62,644 bases of DNA from Pimelobacter simplex (GCA_016803235.1 JADCLI010000034.1:1-62644), one strand, 5' to 3'; counted from the stretch's first letter, positions 28,599 to 38,300 are shown. Translations and numbers: made by a program. The notes: generated by a model from the sequence alone, not told the origin.

Positions 28599-30202
28599 AC
28601 CGTGATCCGCAGCGCCCGCATCTTCGCGTAGAGGGTGGTGCGTGAGATCCCCAGCGACTGAGCCGCCTTCACCTTGTTGCCGTCGTGCTCGCGCAGCGCC
28701 TCGACGATGACGGCCCGCTCGGCGTGCTCGATGGGGGCGAGCCGCTTCGTCGGCTCCTGGGCCCGGTAGGCCTCGGGCAGCCGGTCGAGCACGACCGCAC
28801 CGGTGCGCTGGTGGCGGACGACGTGGTCGACGACGGCCCGCAGCTCGCGCAGGTTGCCCGGCCAGGGCTGGGCGGAGAGCGCACGCAGTGCGCCCGGCGT
28901 GAAGTGCAGCGAGGAGTCCGCACCGAGGTCGGCGAGCATCCGGCGAACCAGCTCGGGCAGCTCGTGCGGCCGGCTGGACAAGGGGGCAAGCAGCCGGCGC
29001 TCGGTGCACTCGCCGGCGAGCGCCGCGGCCCGCCCGGACAGCCCCTCGACCGGGCCGCACACCAGCACCAGCCGCGGTGCGCGCCGCTCCGCGAGGTGCG
29101 AGGCGACGAGGTCGACGAGGTCGTCGGGAAGCAGGTCGATGCCGTCGACGCAGACGGTTCCCTGGCCGGCGCGGACCAGCGCGCCGAAGTTGCGGGCCCA
29201 CGCCTCGGCGCCGTCCAGCAACGCCGAGGCGGCCGTGAGGACCGTGACCGGCTGGACCTCGCTCGCGCGGCGTGCCTCGGTGGAGCGGCCGGACCCCGGC
29301 GGCCCGGAGACCAGCACGGGCGCGTGGGCGAGGTCGGATCGGACCGGGCGGGGCGCGACGCGCAGCTCGCGGCGGGGCTCGACGTGGAGCAGCGCACCTC
29401 CGCGCGCGCCGCCGACCCGACTGGCCTCGACGCGCACCTCCAGGCCGGACTCGAGGGTCAGGTCGACGTCGGCGTTGTCCTGCAGGTCGCCGACGAGCAT
29501 CCGCAGGAGCGCGACGTCCGTCGAGCCCAGCAAGTCGGAGGCGGCCTGGTTCGACATGAACAGGTCCTGCCCGATCGCCACCACGGCACGGCGGCGGGTG
29601 CCGGCCGCCTGGAAGGCCGCGAGGAGCTGCTTGTCGGAGACCCGGCTGCGGTCGAGCAGGCGCTGCTCGATGTCCGCGACGGCGCGCGCGACCAGAGGCG
29701 GCAGCAGCGGGCTGGCCTCCTCCATCAGCGCCGTGATGTCCAGGACGCCCTCGATCCGTCGTGTGGTCGGGTGGAAGATCGGGTGGCCGTAGCAGCTGAA
29801 CCGGCGCAGCGGTACGGCGAAGTGCTCACCACCGTTGATGGTGATGCTCGTGCGCGTCTCCAGCACGGTGCCGAGGGCGTTGGTGCCGACCGCCTCCTCC
29901 AGGAGCGAGGCGCCGACGTCGAGCCCGAGATTGTCGAAGGCTCGCCGGCCGCCCCGGTCGCCGCACCAGCGCTGGGCGATCCGGCCCTCCCGATCCACCA
30001 GCAGGGTGGAGAACATCGTTCCCTGCAGCTGGTCGTTGAGCTCGTCGAGCACCTCCGAGGCCGCGGAGAGCAGGGGACCGGACGTGTCGACGTCGCTGTA
30101 GGTCAGGTGGTCCAGGGCGCTGCCCGGGCTGAGCCCGGCCATCGCGGCGCGCTGCCACGACTGCGCGATCGGGTCGCGGAGCTCGTCGGTTCCAGTCGTC
30201 AC
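28592..30202 (-). CDS. GAF/Fis-type transcription regulator (AcoR-like, degenerate ATPase)
   Basis: The 536-residue protein starts like AcoR (DPIAQSWQRAAMAGLSP), then a GAF region (about 55-195). It has an ATPase-like middle (SGPPGSGRST, VCVDGIDLLPDDL) and ends in a Fis helix-turn-helix (HDGNKVKAAQSLGISRTTLY). The sigma-54 contact motif GAFTGA is absent and Walker B is altered, so it should act with the ordinary sigma factor, as other actinobacterial members do. It is divergent from the NDMA alcohol dehydrogenase; the TGTCCAG-N3-CTGAACA site lies between them. It is the likely regulator of that module, sensing an alcohol or aldehyde. Confidence 0.83.
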   Translation of the reverse strand: MTTGTDELRDPIAQSWQRAAMAGLSPGSALDHLTYSDVDTSGPLLSAASEVLDELNDQLQGTMFSTLLVDREGRIAQRWCGDRGGRRAFDNLGLDVGASLLEEAVGTNALGTVLETRTSITINGGEHFAVPLRRFSCYGHPIFHPTTRRIEGVLDITALMEEASPLLPPLVARAVADIEQRLLDRSRVSDKQLLAAFQAAGTRRRAVVAIGQDLFMSNQAASDLLGSTDVALLRMLVGDLQDNADVDLTLESGLEVRVEASRVGGARGGALLHVEPRRELRVAPRPVRSDLAHAPVLVSGPPGSGRSTEARRASEVQPVTVLTAASALLDGAEAWARNFGALVRAGQGTVCVDGIDLLPDDLVDLVASHLAERRAPRLVLVCGPVEGLSGRAAALAGECTERRLLAPLSSRPHELPELVRRMLADLGADSSLHFTPGALRALSAQPWPGNLRELRAVVDHVVRHQRTGAVVLDRLPEAYRAQEPTKRLAPIEHAERAVIVEALREHDGNKVKAAQSLGISRTTLYAKMRALRITVY

Positions 30203-30233
30203 GCGTCTCTCCTCAACCTGCGTCCACCGGCCT

Positions 30234-30249
30234 CGTGACCGCGGTCACA
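30234..30249. promoter_or_regulatory. CRP-like site between the Fis-type regulator and the alcohol dehydrogenase
   Basis: CGTGA-N6-TCACA is one base from the full palindrome, and the inner 14 bases are a perfect palindrome. It is 32 bases before the regulator start, so cAMP control of the regulator is plausible. Confidence 0.5.
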
Positions 30250-30276
30250 GTAAACGCCACGGGGTTGGCAGGCGGT

Positions 30277-30293
30277 TGTCCAGTTTCTGAACA
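30277..30293. promoter_or_regulatory. Operator TGTCCAGTTTCTGAACA
   Basis: Imperfect palindrome with 7-base arms and a 3-base centre, one arm mismatch. The same 17-base element with a different centre (AAG) lies at 33358, before the second aldehyde dehydrogenase. It is the best candidate binding site for the Fis-type regulator, shared by both genes of the module. Confidence 0.7.
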
Positions 30294-30378
30294 TCCACCG
30301 GGCTGCCGGGTTGCGAGTGTGGCGGGCGTCACGTCCCCGCCGCCGACGCCCCGGCGACCCACTCCCAGGAGAACCCTC

Positions 30379-31491
30379 ATGAAGACCAAGGCCGCAGTCG
30401 TCTACGAGACCGGCAAGCCGATCGAGATCGAGGAGCTCACCCTCGACAAGCCCCGCGAGGGCGAGGTGCTGATCCGCTACACCCACGCCGGACTGTGCCA
30501 CTCCGACGTCCACATCGCCCACGGCGACCTGGAGGCGCGGCTCCCGATGGTCCTGGGTCACGAGGGCGCCGGCATCATCGAGGAGGTCGGACCCGGCGTC
30601 ACCCGGGTCAAGGTCGGCGACCACGTCGTGTGCTCGTTCATCCCCAACTGCGGCACCTGTCGCTACTGCGCCAACGGCCAGCAGTCGATCTGCGACATGG
30701 GCGCCACCATCCTCGACGGCTACCTGCCGGGCGAGCGGTTCCCGATCACCGGACCCGCGGGCCAGTACGGCGCCATGTGCATGCTCGGTACCTTCAGCCA
30801 GTACGGCGTCATCCACCAGAACTCCTGCGTGAAGGTGGACGACGACCTGCCGCTCGAGAAGGCGGTCCTGGTCGGTTGCGGCGTACCCACCGGCTGGGGC
30901 GCCGCGGTCAACACCGCCGAGGTCAAGGCCGGCGACACCGTCGTGATCATGGGCATCGGCGGCATCGGCATCAACGCCGTCCAGGGTGCCGCGCTCGCCG
31001 GCGCCAAGAACGTCATCGCGATCGACCCGCTCGCCAACAAGCGCGAGAAGGCGATGGAGCTGGGCGCCACGCACGCCTTCGAGTCGGCCGAGCTCGCGAT
31101 GGAGACGATCACCAACCTGACCCGCGGGCAGATGGCCGACGCGGCGATCCTCACGCCCGGCCTGATGACCTCCGAGATCGTCTCCGACGGCTTCAACGCG
31201 GTCGGGAAGGGAGGCAAGGTCGTGCTGACCGGCCTCAACAAGCTGGAGGAGACCAACATCCAGCTGCCGGGCTCGATCCTCACGCTGTTCCGCAAGGAGC
31301 TGCGCGGCAGCCTGTTCGGCGACTGCAACCCGACCGTCGACATCCCGCGGATCCTCGGTCTCTACCAGTCCGGCGACCTCAAGCTCGACGAGATCCTCAC
31401 CCGCACCTACACCCTCGACCAGGTCAACGAGGGGTACGACGACCTGCTCAACGGCAAGAACGTGCGCGGCGTCGTCGTCCACGAGCACTGA
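30379..31491 (+). CDS. NDMA-dependent (mycofactocin-type) zinc alcohol dehydrogenase
   Basis: The 370-residue medium-chain dehydrogenase has catalytic zinc ligands in AGLCHSDVHIAHGD and LGHEGAGIIEEVG, the structural zinc cysteines CGTCRYCANGQQSIC, and the Rossmann motif GIGGIGINAVQGA. It matches the NDMA-dependent alcohol dehydrogenase group (Rxyl_3153 family), in which NAD stays bound and mycofactocin is the presumed electron carrier. The start at 30379 follows AGGAGA. It is the first gene of a module with MoxR, VWA and an aldehyde dehydrogenase, immediately beyond the mft cluster. Confidence 0.9.
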   Translation: MKTKAAVVYETGKPIEIEELTLDKPREGEVLIRYTHAGLCHSDVHIAHGDLEARLPMVLGHEGAGIIEEVGPGVTRVKVGDHVVCSFIPNCGTCRYCANGQQSICDMGATILDGYLPGERFPITGPAGQYGAMCMLGTFSQYGVIHQNSCVKVDDDLPLEKAVLVGCGVPTGWGAAVNTAEVKAGDTVVIMGIGGIGINAVQGAALAGAKNVIAIDPLANKREKAMELGATHAFESAELAMETITNLTRGQMADAAILTPGLMTSEIVSDGFNAVGKGGKVVLTGLNKLEETNIQLPGSILTLFRKELRGSLFGDCNPTVDIPRILGLYQSGDLKLDEILTRTYTLDQVNEGYDDLLNGKNVRGVVVHEH

Positions 31492-31500
31492 CGAGGGCCG

Positions 31501-32397
31501 ATGACTGCTGTGCTCGCGGCCCTCGCGGTCGTCGACCGGGCACGGGAGACCGAGCTCCTCGAGGCGGCGTTGGCCAGTGGTGCCCACGTCGTCCTCGAGG
31601 GGCCTCCCGGCACCGGCAAGACCACCCTGCTGCGCCGGGTCGCCGTCGGCCGGGACCGCTCGTTCGCCCTCGTCGAGGGCAACGCCGAGCTGACCCCGGC
31701 CCGGCTGGTCGGCCACTTCGACCCCGCCCTGGTGCTGAGCCGTGGCTACCAGCCGGACGGCTTCGTCGACGGGCCGCTGCTCACCGCGATGCGCGAGGGC
31801 GGCCTGCTGTACGTCGAGGAGCTCAACCGGGTGCCCGAGGAGACCCTCAACACCCTGCTCACCGTGATGTCGGAACGGGAGATCGTCGTGCCGCGGCTCG
31901 GCCAGGTCCGGGCCGCGCCGGGCTTCGCGGTCGTCGCGGCGATGAACCCGTACGACGCCGTCGGCACCGCCCGCGTCTCCTCGGCGGTCTACGACCGGAC
32001 CTGCCGGATCGCGATGGGCTACCAGTCCGCCGGTGCCGAGGCCCAGATCGTCGCCCAGCGGGCGCCGATGCCCTCCGACGACTGGCGGGACCGCGCGGTC
32101 GCGCTGGTGCGGGCGACCCGCGAGCACCCCGAGCTGCGGGTCGGCTCGTCGGTGCGCGGCACCATCGACCTGGCGGGGATCAACCACCAGCTGGCCCGGG
32201 CACGCGACGTCGCGGAGGACGACTGGCAGGCCGGGCTCGATGCCGCGCTGGTCGCGCTGAGCGGTCGGGTGCGGGTCGACGAGGCATCCACCCGGCGGCC
32301 CGAGGAGATCATCACCGAGCTCTACACCGCGCACTTCGGGCCGCCGCCCTCCTCCGGCGACGACACTGCGGAGGAGCCGCGCCCGGGGGAAGCCTGA
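31501..32397 (+). CDS. Second MoxR-type AAA ATPase
   Basis: The 298-residue protein has Walker A EGPPGTGKTTLL, Walker B GLLYVEELNR and the sensor block VVAAMNPYD. It is shorter than the MoxR at 17791 and has no histidine tail. It starts 9 bases after the alcohol dehydrogenase and its end touches the VWA gene. By analogy with NorQ/CbbQ pairs it should drive maturation or repair of a partner enzyme, here most simply the zinc alcohol dehydrogenase. Confidence 0.87.
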   Translation: MTAVLAALAVVDRARETELLEAALASGAHVVLEGPPGTGKTTLLRRVAVGRDRSFALVEGNAELTPARLVGHFDPALVLSRGYQPDGFVDGPLLTAMREGGLLYVEELNRVPEETLNTLLTVMSEREIVVPRLGQVRAAPGFAVVAAMNPYDAVGTARVSSAVYDRTCRIAMGYQSAGAEAQIVAQRAPMPSDDWRDRAVALVRATREHPELRVGSSVRGTIDLAGINHQLARARDVAEDDWQAGLDAALVALSGRVRVDEASTRRPEEIITELYTAHFGPPPSSGDDTAEEPRPGEA

Positions 32398-33347
32398 GCC
32401 CGCCCCCGGTCGGGGCGGGCGCCTCCCCGTCGCCCCCGGCGACGTCCCGCCGTGGGCGGCCCGAGCGCACCAACGGCCGCACCGAGCTCGCGCGCAACCC
32501 GCGATTCGAGGAGCTCTCGCCGGAGGTCGGCGAGCTCGACGTGGCCGCCGTCGAGGCGGCCGTGGCCGAGGACCCGGACGACGTGCTGCCGCTGCTCGCG
32601 CTGATGAGCCGGGCCACCGACCCCGCCCTGCGGGCTCGGGTCCAGGCGCTCGTGCCGCGGCTGGTGCTGGAGCGGGCCCGCAGCGGTCCGCACGGCAGGA
32701 TCGGCGCGGGCCGGCTGCGGCCGACCCGTGCCGATCGCGGGGGCGACCTGGATCTCGACGCGTCCCTGGAGGCGGTCGCCGCGGCCCGTGGCGAGGGTCG
32801 CCCACCGGCCCTCGACGAGCTGACGGCGTCGGTGTGGGAGCGGCCGGCGACCGCGCTGTGCCTGCTCGTCGACCGCTCCGGATCGATGGACGGACGACGG
32901 CTCGCGACCGCGGCGATGGCTGCCGCCGCCTGCGCGCTGAGGTCGGCCGAGTCCGGTGGCGAGCTCGCCGTGGTGGCCTTCGACCGGCGCGCCGAGACGG
33001 TCGTCGGCCTCGGTACGGCGAGCCCGGCCCGTCGTACCGTCGAACGCGTGCTCGGCTTGCGCGGCCACGGGATGACGTCCCTCGACGCCGCCCTGCGGGC
33101 GGCGCGGGAACAGCTCGCTGGCGCACGGGCACGACGCCGGATCACCCTGCTGCTCTCGGACTGCCGGGTCACCGACGACGTCGACCCGCTGCCGGCCGCG
33201 CGCGGACTCGACGAGCTGCTCGTCGTCGCGCCGGCTTCGGACGACGACGAGGCCCGGCGGTTCGCCCGCGAGGCCGGCGCGCGGATGGCCTCGCTCGACG
33301 CCCTCGCCGAGCTGCCCGTCGTACTGGACCGGCTGCTGGCGCCCTGA
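32394..33347 (+). CDS. Second VWA-domain protein, MoxR partner (start uncertain)
   Basis: The conserved N-terminal segment RNPRFEELSPEVGELD and the VWA domain with MIDAS LLVDRSGSMDG and TLLLSDCRVTDD are clear, giving about 317 residues if CTG at 32394 is the start. No ATG, GTG or TTG occurs in frame before 32541, and that GTG would cut off the conserved N-terminal segment. The CTG overlaps the TGA of the MoxR gene (CTGA), just as ATGA does elsewhere here. A CTG start, a ribosomal slip from the MoxR gene, or a sequence error are all possible. Confidence 0.7.
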   Translation: MSPPPVGAGASPSPPATSRRGRPERTNGRTELARNPRFEELSPEVGELDVAAVEAAVAEDPDDVLPLLALMSRATDPALRARVQALVPRLVLERARSGPHGRIGAGRLRPTRADRGGDLDLDASLEAVAAARGEGRPPALDELTASVWERPATALCLLVDRSGSMDGRRLATAAMAAAACALRSAESGGELAVVAFDRRAETVVGLGTASPARRTVERVLGLRGHGMTSLDAALRAAREQLAGARARRRITLLLSDCRVTDDVDPLPAARGLDELLVVAPASDDDEARRFAREAGARMASLDALAELPVVLDRLLAP

Positions 33348-33357
33348 GGTCGACGAA

Positions 33358-33374
33358 TGTCCAGAAGCTGAACA
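33358..33374. promoter_or_regulatory. Operator TGTCCAGAAGCTGAACA
   Basis: The same palindrome as at 30277, apart from the 3-base centre, 64 bases before the aldehyde dehydrogenase start. It shows that this gene has its own regulated promoter in addition to any read-through. Confidence 0.7.
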
Positions 33375-33437
33375 CCGCCGTGGTGCGGGGCGGACGACGC
33401 TCGCACCGCACCGATCGCCCAACCTGACGGAGGAAAC

Positions 33438-34946
33438 ATGACCGACCTGCTCGTCCCGACCGACACCGCCGTGCTGCCGCAGGTACGCGAGTGGCTGTCC
33501 CGCCCCAAGGGCCTGTTCATCGGTGGGGCCTGGACCGACGCGGCCTCCGGACGCACCTTCGAGACCCGCGACCCGGCGACCGGCCAGGTGCTCACCGAGG
33601 TCGCGCACGGCGAGGCCGTCGACGTCGACCGCGCCGTGCGCGCCGCCCGCAAGGCGTTCGAGGGCGAGTGGTCGCTGTGGACGCCGGCCCAGCGCCAGCG
33701 CCTGCTCTTCCGGATCGGCGAGGCGATCTACGAGCACGCGGAGGAGCTCGCCCAGCTGGAGGCTCTCGACAACGGCAAGTCCGCCGCGGTCGCGCAGGCC
33801 GTCGACGTCACCTGGGTCGCCGAGCTGTTCCAGTACTACGCCGGCTGGGCCACCAAGATCGAGGGCCGCACCATCCCGGTGTCGGTCCCGTGGGCGCCCG
33901 GCACCCAGTGGCACGCCTACACGCTGCGCGAGCCGGTCGGCGTGTGCGGCGCCATCGTGCCGTGGAACTTCCCGCTGCTGATGGCGGCGTTCAAGATCCC
34001 GGTCGCCCTCACGTGCGGCAACACGGTCGTGCTCAAGCCCGCCGAGGACACCCCGCTGACCGCGCTCCGTCTCGCCGAGATCATGGCCGAGTGCGGCCTC
34101 CCGGACGGCGTCTTCAACGTCGTCACGGGGTACGGCGACGCCGGTGCGGCCCTGGCCGGGCACGACGACGTGGACAAGATCGCGTTCACGGGCTCGACCG
34201 AGGTCGGCAAGCTGATCGTCGACGCCGCGAAGGGCAACCTGAAGAAGGTCAGCCTCGAGCTCGGCGGCAAGAGCCCCCAGGTCGTGTACGCCGACGCGAA
34301 CCTCGACCTCGCGATCCCGGGGACCGCCTCGGGCTTCCTGTTCAACCACGGCCAGACCTGCACCAGCGGCACCCGGCTGCTCGTCGAGGACAAGATCTTC
34401 GAGGAGTTCACCCAGGGGGTCGCCGAGGTCGCCGCCGCCAGCAAGCTCGGCCCCGGCCTCGACCCGACCAGCGAGGTCGGCCCCCTCGTCTCGCAGACCC
34501 AGCTGGACCGGGTCCTCGGGTACGTCGACCAGGGGCTGCGCGACGGTGCCCGCGCCCTGACCGGCGGCCGTCGCCACGGCGACGAGGGCTACTACGTCGA
34601 GCCGACGGTGCTGGTCGACGTCGACTCGTCCTTCAGCGTCTACCGGGAGGAGATCTTCGGCCCGGTCGTCGTCGCCACCCCGTTCAACGCGGAGCAGGGC
34701 GTGGTGGCCGCGGCGAACGACACGCCGTACGGTCTCGCGGCCTCGGTCTGGACCCGCGACGTCACCAAGGCCCACCGCACGGCCCGGCAGATCAAGGCGG
34801 GCACGGTGTGGATCAACTGCCACAACGCCTTCGACGCCGCGATGCCCTTCGGCGGCTTCAAGCAGTCCGGCTGGGGTCGCGAGCTCGGCGCCTCCGCGAT
34901 CGACGCCTACACCGAGCAGAAGTCGGTCAACGCGCTTCTGGCCTGA
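33438..34946 (+). CDS. Aldehyde dehydrogenase, second copy
   Basis: The 502-residue enzyme has the cofactor block [30 protein letters not shown] and the nucleophilic cysteine in NHGQTCTSGTRL. It is of the class 1/2-like type often annotated as betaine- or phenylacetaldehyde-type aldehyde dehydrogenase, and distinct from the ExaC-like one at 7796. An ACGGAGGAA site precedes the ATG. It oxidises the aldehyde made by the neighbouring NDMA alcohol dehydrogenase. Confidence 0.9.
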   Translation: MTDLLVPTDTAVLPQVREWLSRPKGLFIGGAWTDAASGRTFETRDPATGQVLTEVAHGEAVDVDRAVRAARKAFEGEWSLWTPAQRQRLLFRIGEAIYEHAEELAQLEALDNGKSAAVAQAVDVTWVAELFQYYAGWATKIEGRTIPVSVPWAPGTQWHAYTLREPVGVCGAIVPWNFPLLMAAFKIPVALTCGNTVVLKPAEDTPLTALRLAEIMAECGLPDGVFNVVTGYGDAGAALAGHDDVDKIAFTGSTEVGKLIVDAAKGNLKKVSLELGGKSPQVVYADANLDLAIPGTASGFLFNHGQTCTSGTRLLVEDKIFEEFTQGVAEVAAASKLGPGLDPTSEVGPLVSQTQLDRVLGYVDQGLRDGARALTGGRRHGDEGYYVEPTVLVDVDSSFSVYREEIFGPVVVATPFNAEQGVVAAANDTPYGLAASVWTRDVTKAHRTARQIKAGTVWINCHNAFDAAMPFGGFKQSGWGRELGASAIDAYTEQKSVNALLA

Positions 34947-34953
34947 CAGACCT

Positions 34954-34990
34954 CCCCGGGCCGGCGCATCGGTCGACCGCCGGCCCGGGG
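34954..34990 (+). terminator. Terminator after the second aldehyde dehydrogenase
   Basis: Perfect 12-base GC arms (34954-34965 and 34979-34990) around a 13-base loop, 7 bases past the stop codon. No T-tract. Confidence 0.7.
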
Positions 34991-35070
34991 AATCCCACCG
35001 CCCCGGAGCCGAGTCCCGCGAGCCTGCTCGTCGATCGCCGAATCAGTCTCCCGCCCACCGCACCGCGACA

Positions 35071-35328
35071 ATGGTCGACGTGGTCAACCTCCTGCTGTCG
35101 GTGTCCTTCTGCTGCGGCCTCGTCATCGCCGTCGCGCACGTCCTGAACCGCGCGTTCATCGCTCCGGCCTACGACGTCGTGCTGAACCTGACCGCATTCG
35201 GGGCGGCGTCCAGCGCCTCCGCGCTGCTCGGCCACTGGGTGCCTGCCCTGTTGTCGGCCGGGGCGATCGGGTGCTGGGTCGTGCTCGCCCGCCGGACCCT
35301 GGTCGCACGGGCCGGGGTGCGCGCCTGA
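35071..35328 (+). CDS. Small hydrophobic membrane protein, unknown
   Basis: The 85-residue frame encodes about two to three hydrophobic helices (LLLSVSFCCGLVIAVAHVL, VLNLTAFGAASSASALL, VPALLSAGAIGCWVVLA) and a basic C-terminus. I recognise no family. The start lacks a strong ribosome site. Composition is like its neighbours, and it ends 6 bases before the convergent pyc stop. It is likely but not certain to be real. Confidence 0.5.
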   Translation: MVDVVNLLLSVSFCCGLVIAVAHVLNRAFIAPAYDVVLNLTAFGAASSASALLGHWVPALLSAGAIGCWVVLARRTLVARAGVRA

Positions 35329-35334
35329 CCCTGC

Positions 35335-38300
35335 TCAGCCCAGCTCGAGGACCAGGTCACCGCCGTCGACCGCGTTCGTCCCGCGGATCGCGAGCCGCTG
35401 CACGACGCCCGCGACCGGTGCGGTGATCGAGGCCTCCATCTTCATCGCCTCGATGGTGGCGACGGTGTCGCCCGCGGCGACCTCGTCGCCCTCGGCGACG
35501 GTCACGGTGACGACGCCCTGGAAGGGGGCGGCGACGTGGCCGGGCTTGGCCGGGTCGGCCTTCTCGGCGGCGACGACCTCGGCGGAGACGGAGCGGTCGC
35601 GGACCGAGATGGGGCGGATCTGGCCGTTGAGGCGGGCCAGGACGGTGCGGAAGCCGCGCTCGTCGGGTTCGCTGATCGCCTCGAGCTCGACGAGGACGCG
35701 CTTGCCCTCGTCGATGTCGACGGCGTGCTCGGTCTCGGGCTGGAGACCGTAGAGGAACTCCGCCGTGGGTACGACGGACAGGTCGCCCCAGCGGGCGCGC
35801 GCCTCGGCGTACTCCCGGGTCGGGCCGGGGAAGAGCAGCCGGTTCAGCGTGCCGCGGCGCTCGGAGACCAGGCCGGCCTCGTCCTCCGGCGACAGCTCCT
35901 CGGCGGGCGGGGTCCACGGGCGACCCTCGATCGCGCGGGAGCGGAACGGCTCGGGCCAGCCGCCGGGCGGGTCGCCGAGCTCGCCATGGAGGAAGCCGAT
36001 GACCGACGCCGGGATGTCGTACGACGACGGGTCGGCCGCGAACGCGACCGGGTCCGCACCCGCCGCGACGAGCGCCAGGGCGAGGTCGCCGATCACCTTG
36101 GACGACGGGGTGACCTTGGGGACGCGGCCGAGGATGTCGTTGGCGGCGGCGTACATGTCCTCGACCTGCTCGAACTTCTCGCCGAGGCCCAGTGCGATCG
36201 CCTGCTGCCGCAGGTTGGAGAGCTGGCCGCCGGGGATCTCGTGGCGGTACACGCGCCCGGTCGGGGCGGGCAGGCCGGACTCGAAGGGCGCGTAGAGGCG
36301 GCGTACCGCCTCCCAGTAGGGCTCCAGTGCGTTGACGGCCGACAGCGACAGGCCGGTCGAGCGGTCCGAGTGGTCGGTGGCGGCGACCAGCGAGGACAGC
36401 GGCGGCTGGGAGGTGGTGCCGGCCATCGAGGCGGTCGCGGCGTCGACCGCGTCCACGCCCGCGGCGATCGCCGCGGTGAGGGTGGCGAGCTGGCCGCCGG
36501 CGGTGTCGTGGGTGTGCAGGTGCACCGGCAGGTCGAAGCGCTCGCGCAGCGCGGTCACCAGCGTGGTGGCGGCGGGCGCGCGGAGCAGCCCGGCCATGTC
36601 CTTGATCGCCAGCACGTGCGCGCCGGCGTCGACGATCTTCTCGGCCAGACGCAGGTAGTAGTCGAGCGTGTAGAGGTCCTCGGCCGGCGAGGACAGGTCG
36701 CCGGTGTAGCACAGCGCGACCTCGGCGACCGCGGTCCCGGTCGTGCGGACCGCGTCGATCGCGGGCCGCATCTGCTCGACGTCGTTGAGGGCGTCGAAGA
36801 TCCGGAACACGTCGATGCCGGTCGCGGCGGCCTCCTCGACGAAGGCGTCGGTGACCGCGGTCGGGTACGGCGTGTAGCCGACCGTGTTGCGCCCGCGCAG
36901 CAGCATCTGCAGGCAGATGTTCGGCACGGCCTCGCGCAGCCGGGCCAGCCGGTCCCACGGGTCCTCGGAGAGGAAGCGCAGCGCGACGTCGTACGTCGCT
37001 CCTCCCCAGCACTCCAACGACCACAGCTCGGGCGTCATCCGGGCGACGTGCCCGGCCACGCCGACGAGGTCGTGGGTGCGGACCCGGGTGGCGAGCAGCG
37101 ACTGGTGAGCGTCGCGGAAGGTGGTGTCGGTGACGGCGACGCCCGACCGGGCACGCAGCTCGGCGGCGAACGCGGCAGGACCGACGGCGAGCAGCCGCTG
37201 CCGCGAGCCGTCCGGCACGCCCGCCGCGAGGTCCAGGGCGGGCAGCTTCGCGACCGGAGCCACCGAGACGGGGATCGCGCCGTGCGGCTGGTTGACCGTC
37301 ACGTCCGCCAGGTAGGTCAGCAGCCGGGTGCCGCGGTCGCCCGACGCGCGCGCGGTCAACAGCTGCGGGTGGGTCTCGATGAACGACGTGGTCACCGCGC
37401 CGGTGGACGCGGCCGCGAAGTCCGGGTCGTCGAGCAGCGCCTGCAGGAACGGGATGTTCGTGGCCACGCCGCGGATCCGGAACTCCGCCACGGCCCGCCG
37501 CGCTCGGGCGACGGCGTCCTCGAAGGTGCGGCCACGACAGGTCAGCTTGGCCAGCATCGAGTCGAAGTGCGGGCTGACCTCCGCGCCGGTGAAGGTCGTG
37601 CCGCCGTCGATCCGGACGCCCGCGCCGCCCGGGGACCGGTACGCCGTGATGGTGCCCGTGTCGGGGCGGAAGCCGTTGGCCGGGTCCTCGGTCGTGATCC
37701 GGCACTGCAGCGCCGCACCCCGCAGCCGCACGGTGTCCTGGGACAGGCCGAGGTCGGCGAGCGTCTCGCCGGACGCGATCCGCAGCTGGGCCTGGACCAG
37801 GTCGACGTCGGTGACCTCCTCGGTCACCGTGTGCTCGACCTGGATCCGCGGGTTCATCTCGATGAACACGTAGTTGCCCGCGGGGTCGAGCAGGAACTCC
37901 ACCGTGCCGGCGCACGAGTAGCCGATCTCGCGGGCGAAGCGCACCGCGTCGGCGCACATCCGCTCCCGCAGCTCCGGGTCCAGCCCGGGTGCCGGGGCGA
38001 TCTCGACGACCTTCTGGTGGCGCCGCTGCACCGAGCAGTCCCGTTCGAACAGGTGGATCACCGAGCCGGCGCCGTCGGCCAGGACCTGCACCTCGATGTG
38101 CCGCGGGTCCACCACGGCCTGCTCGATGAAGACCGTCGGGTCGCCGAACGCGCCCTCGGCCTCGCGCATGCAGGTCTCGATCGCCTCGCGCAGCTGCGCG
38201 CGGTCGTCGACCCGGCGCATGCCGCGCCCACCGCCGCCGGCGACCGCCTTCACGAACAGCGGCGCCGGGATCGCCTCGGCCGCCGCGAGCAGCGTGTCGA

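Noticed and set aside
30311..30325. GTTGCG near the NDMA dehydrogenase start as a GTTGC box
   Set aside because: The second half-site at +11 is missing, so it is a single pentamer and expected by chance.
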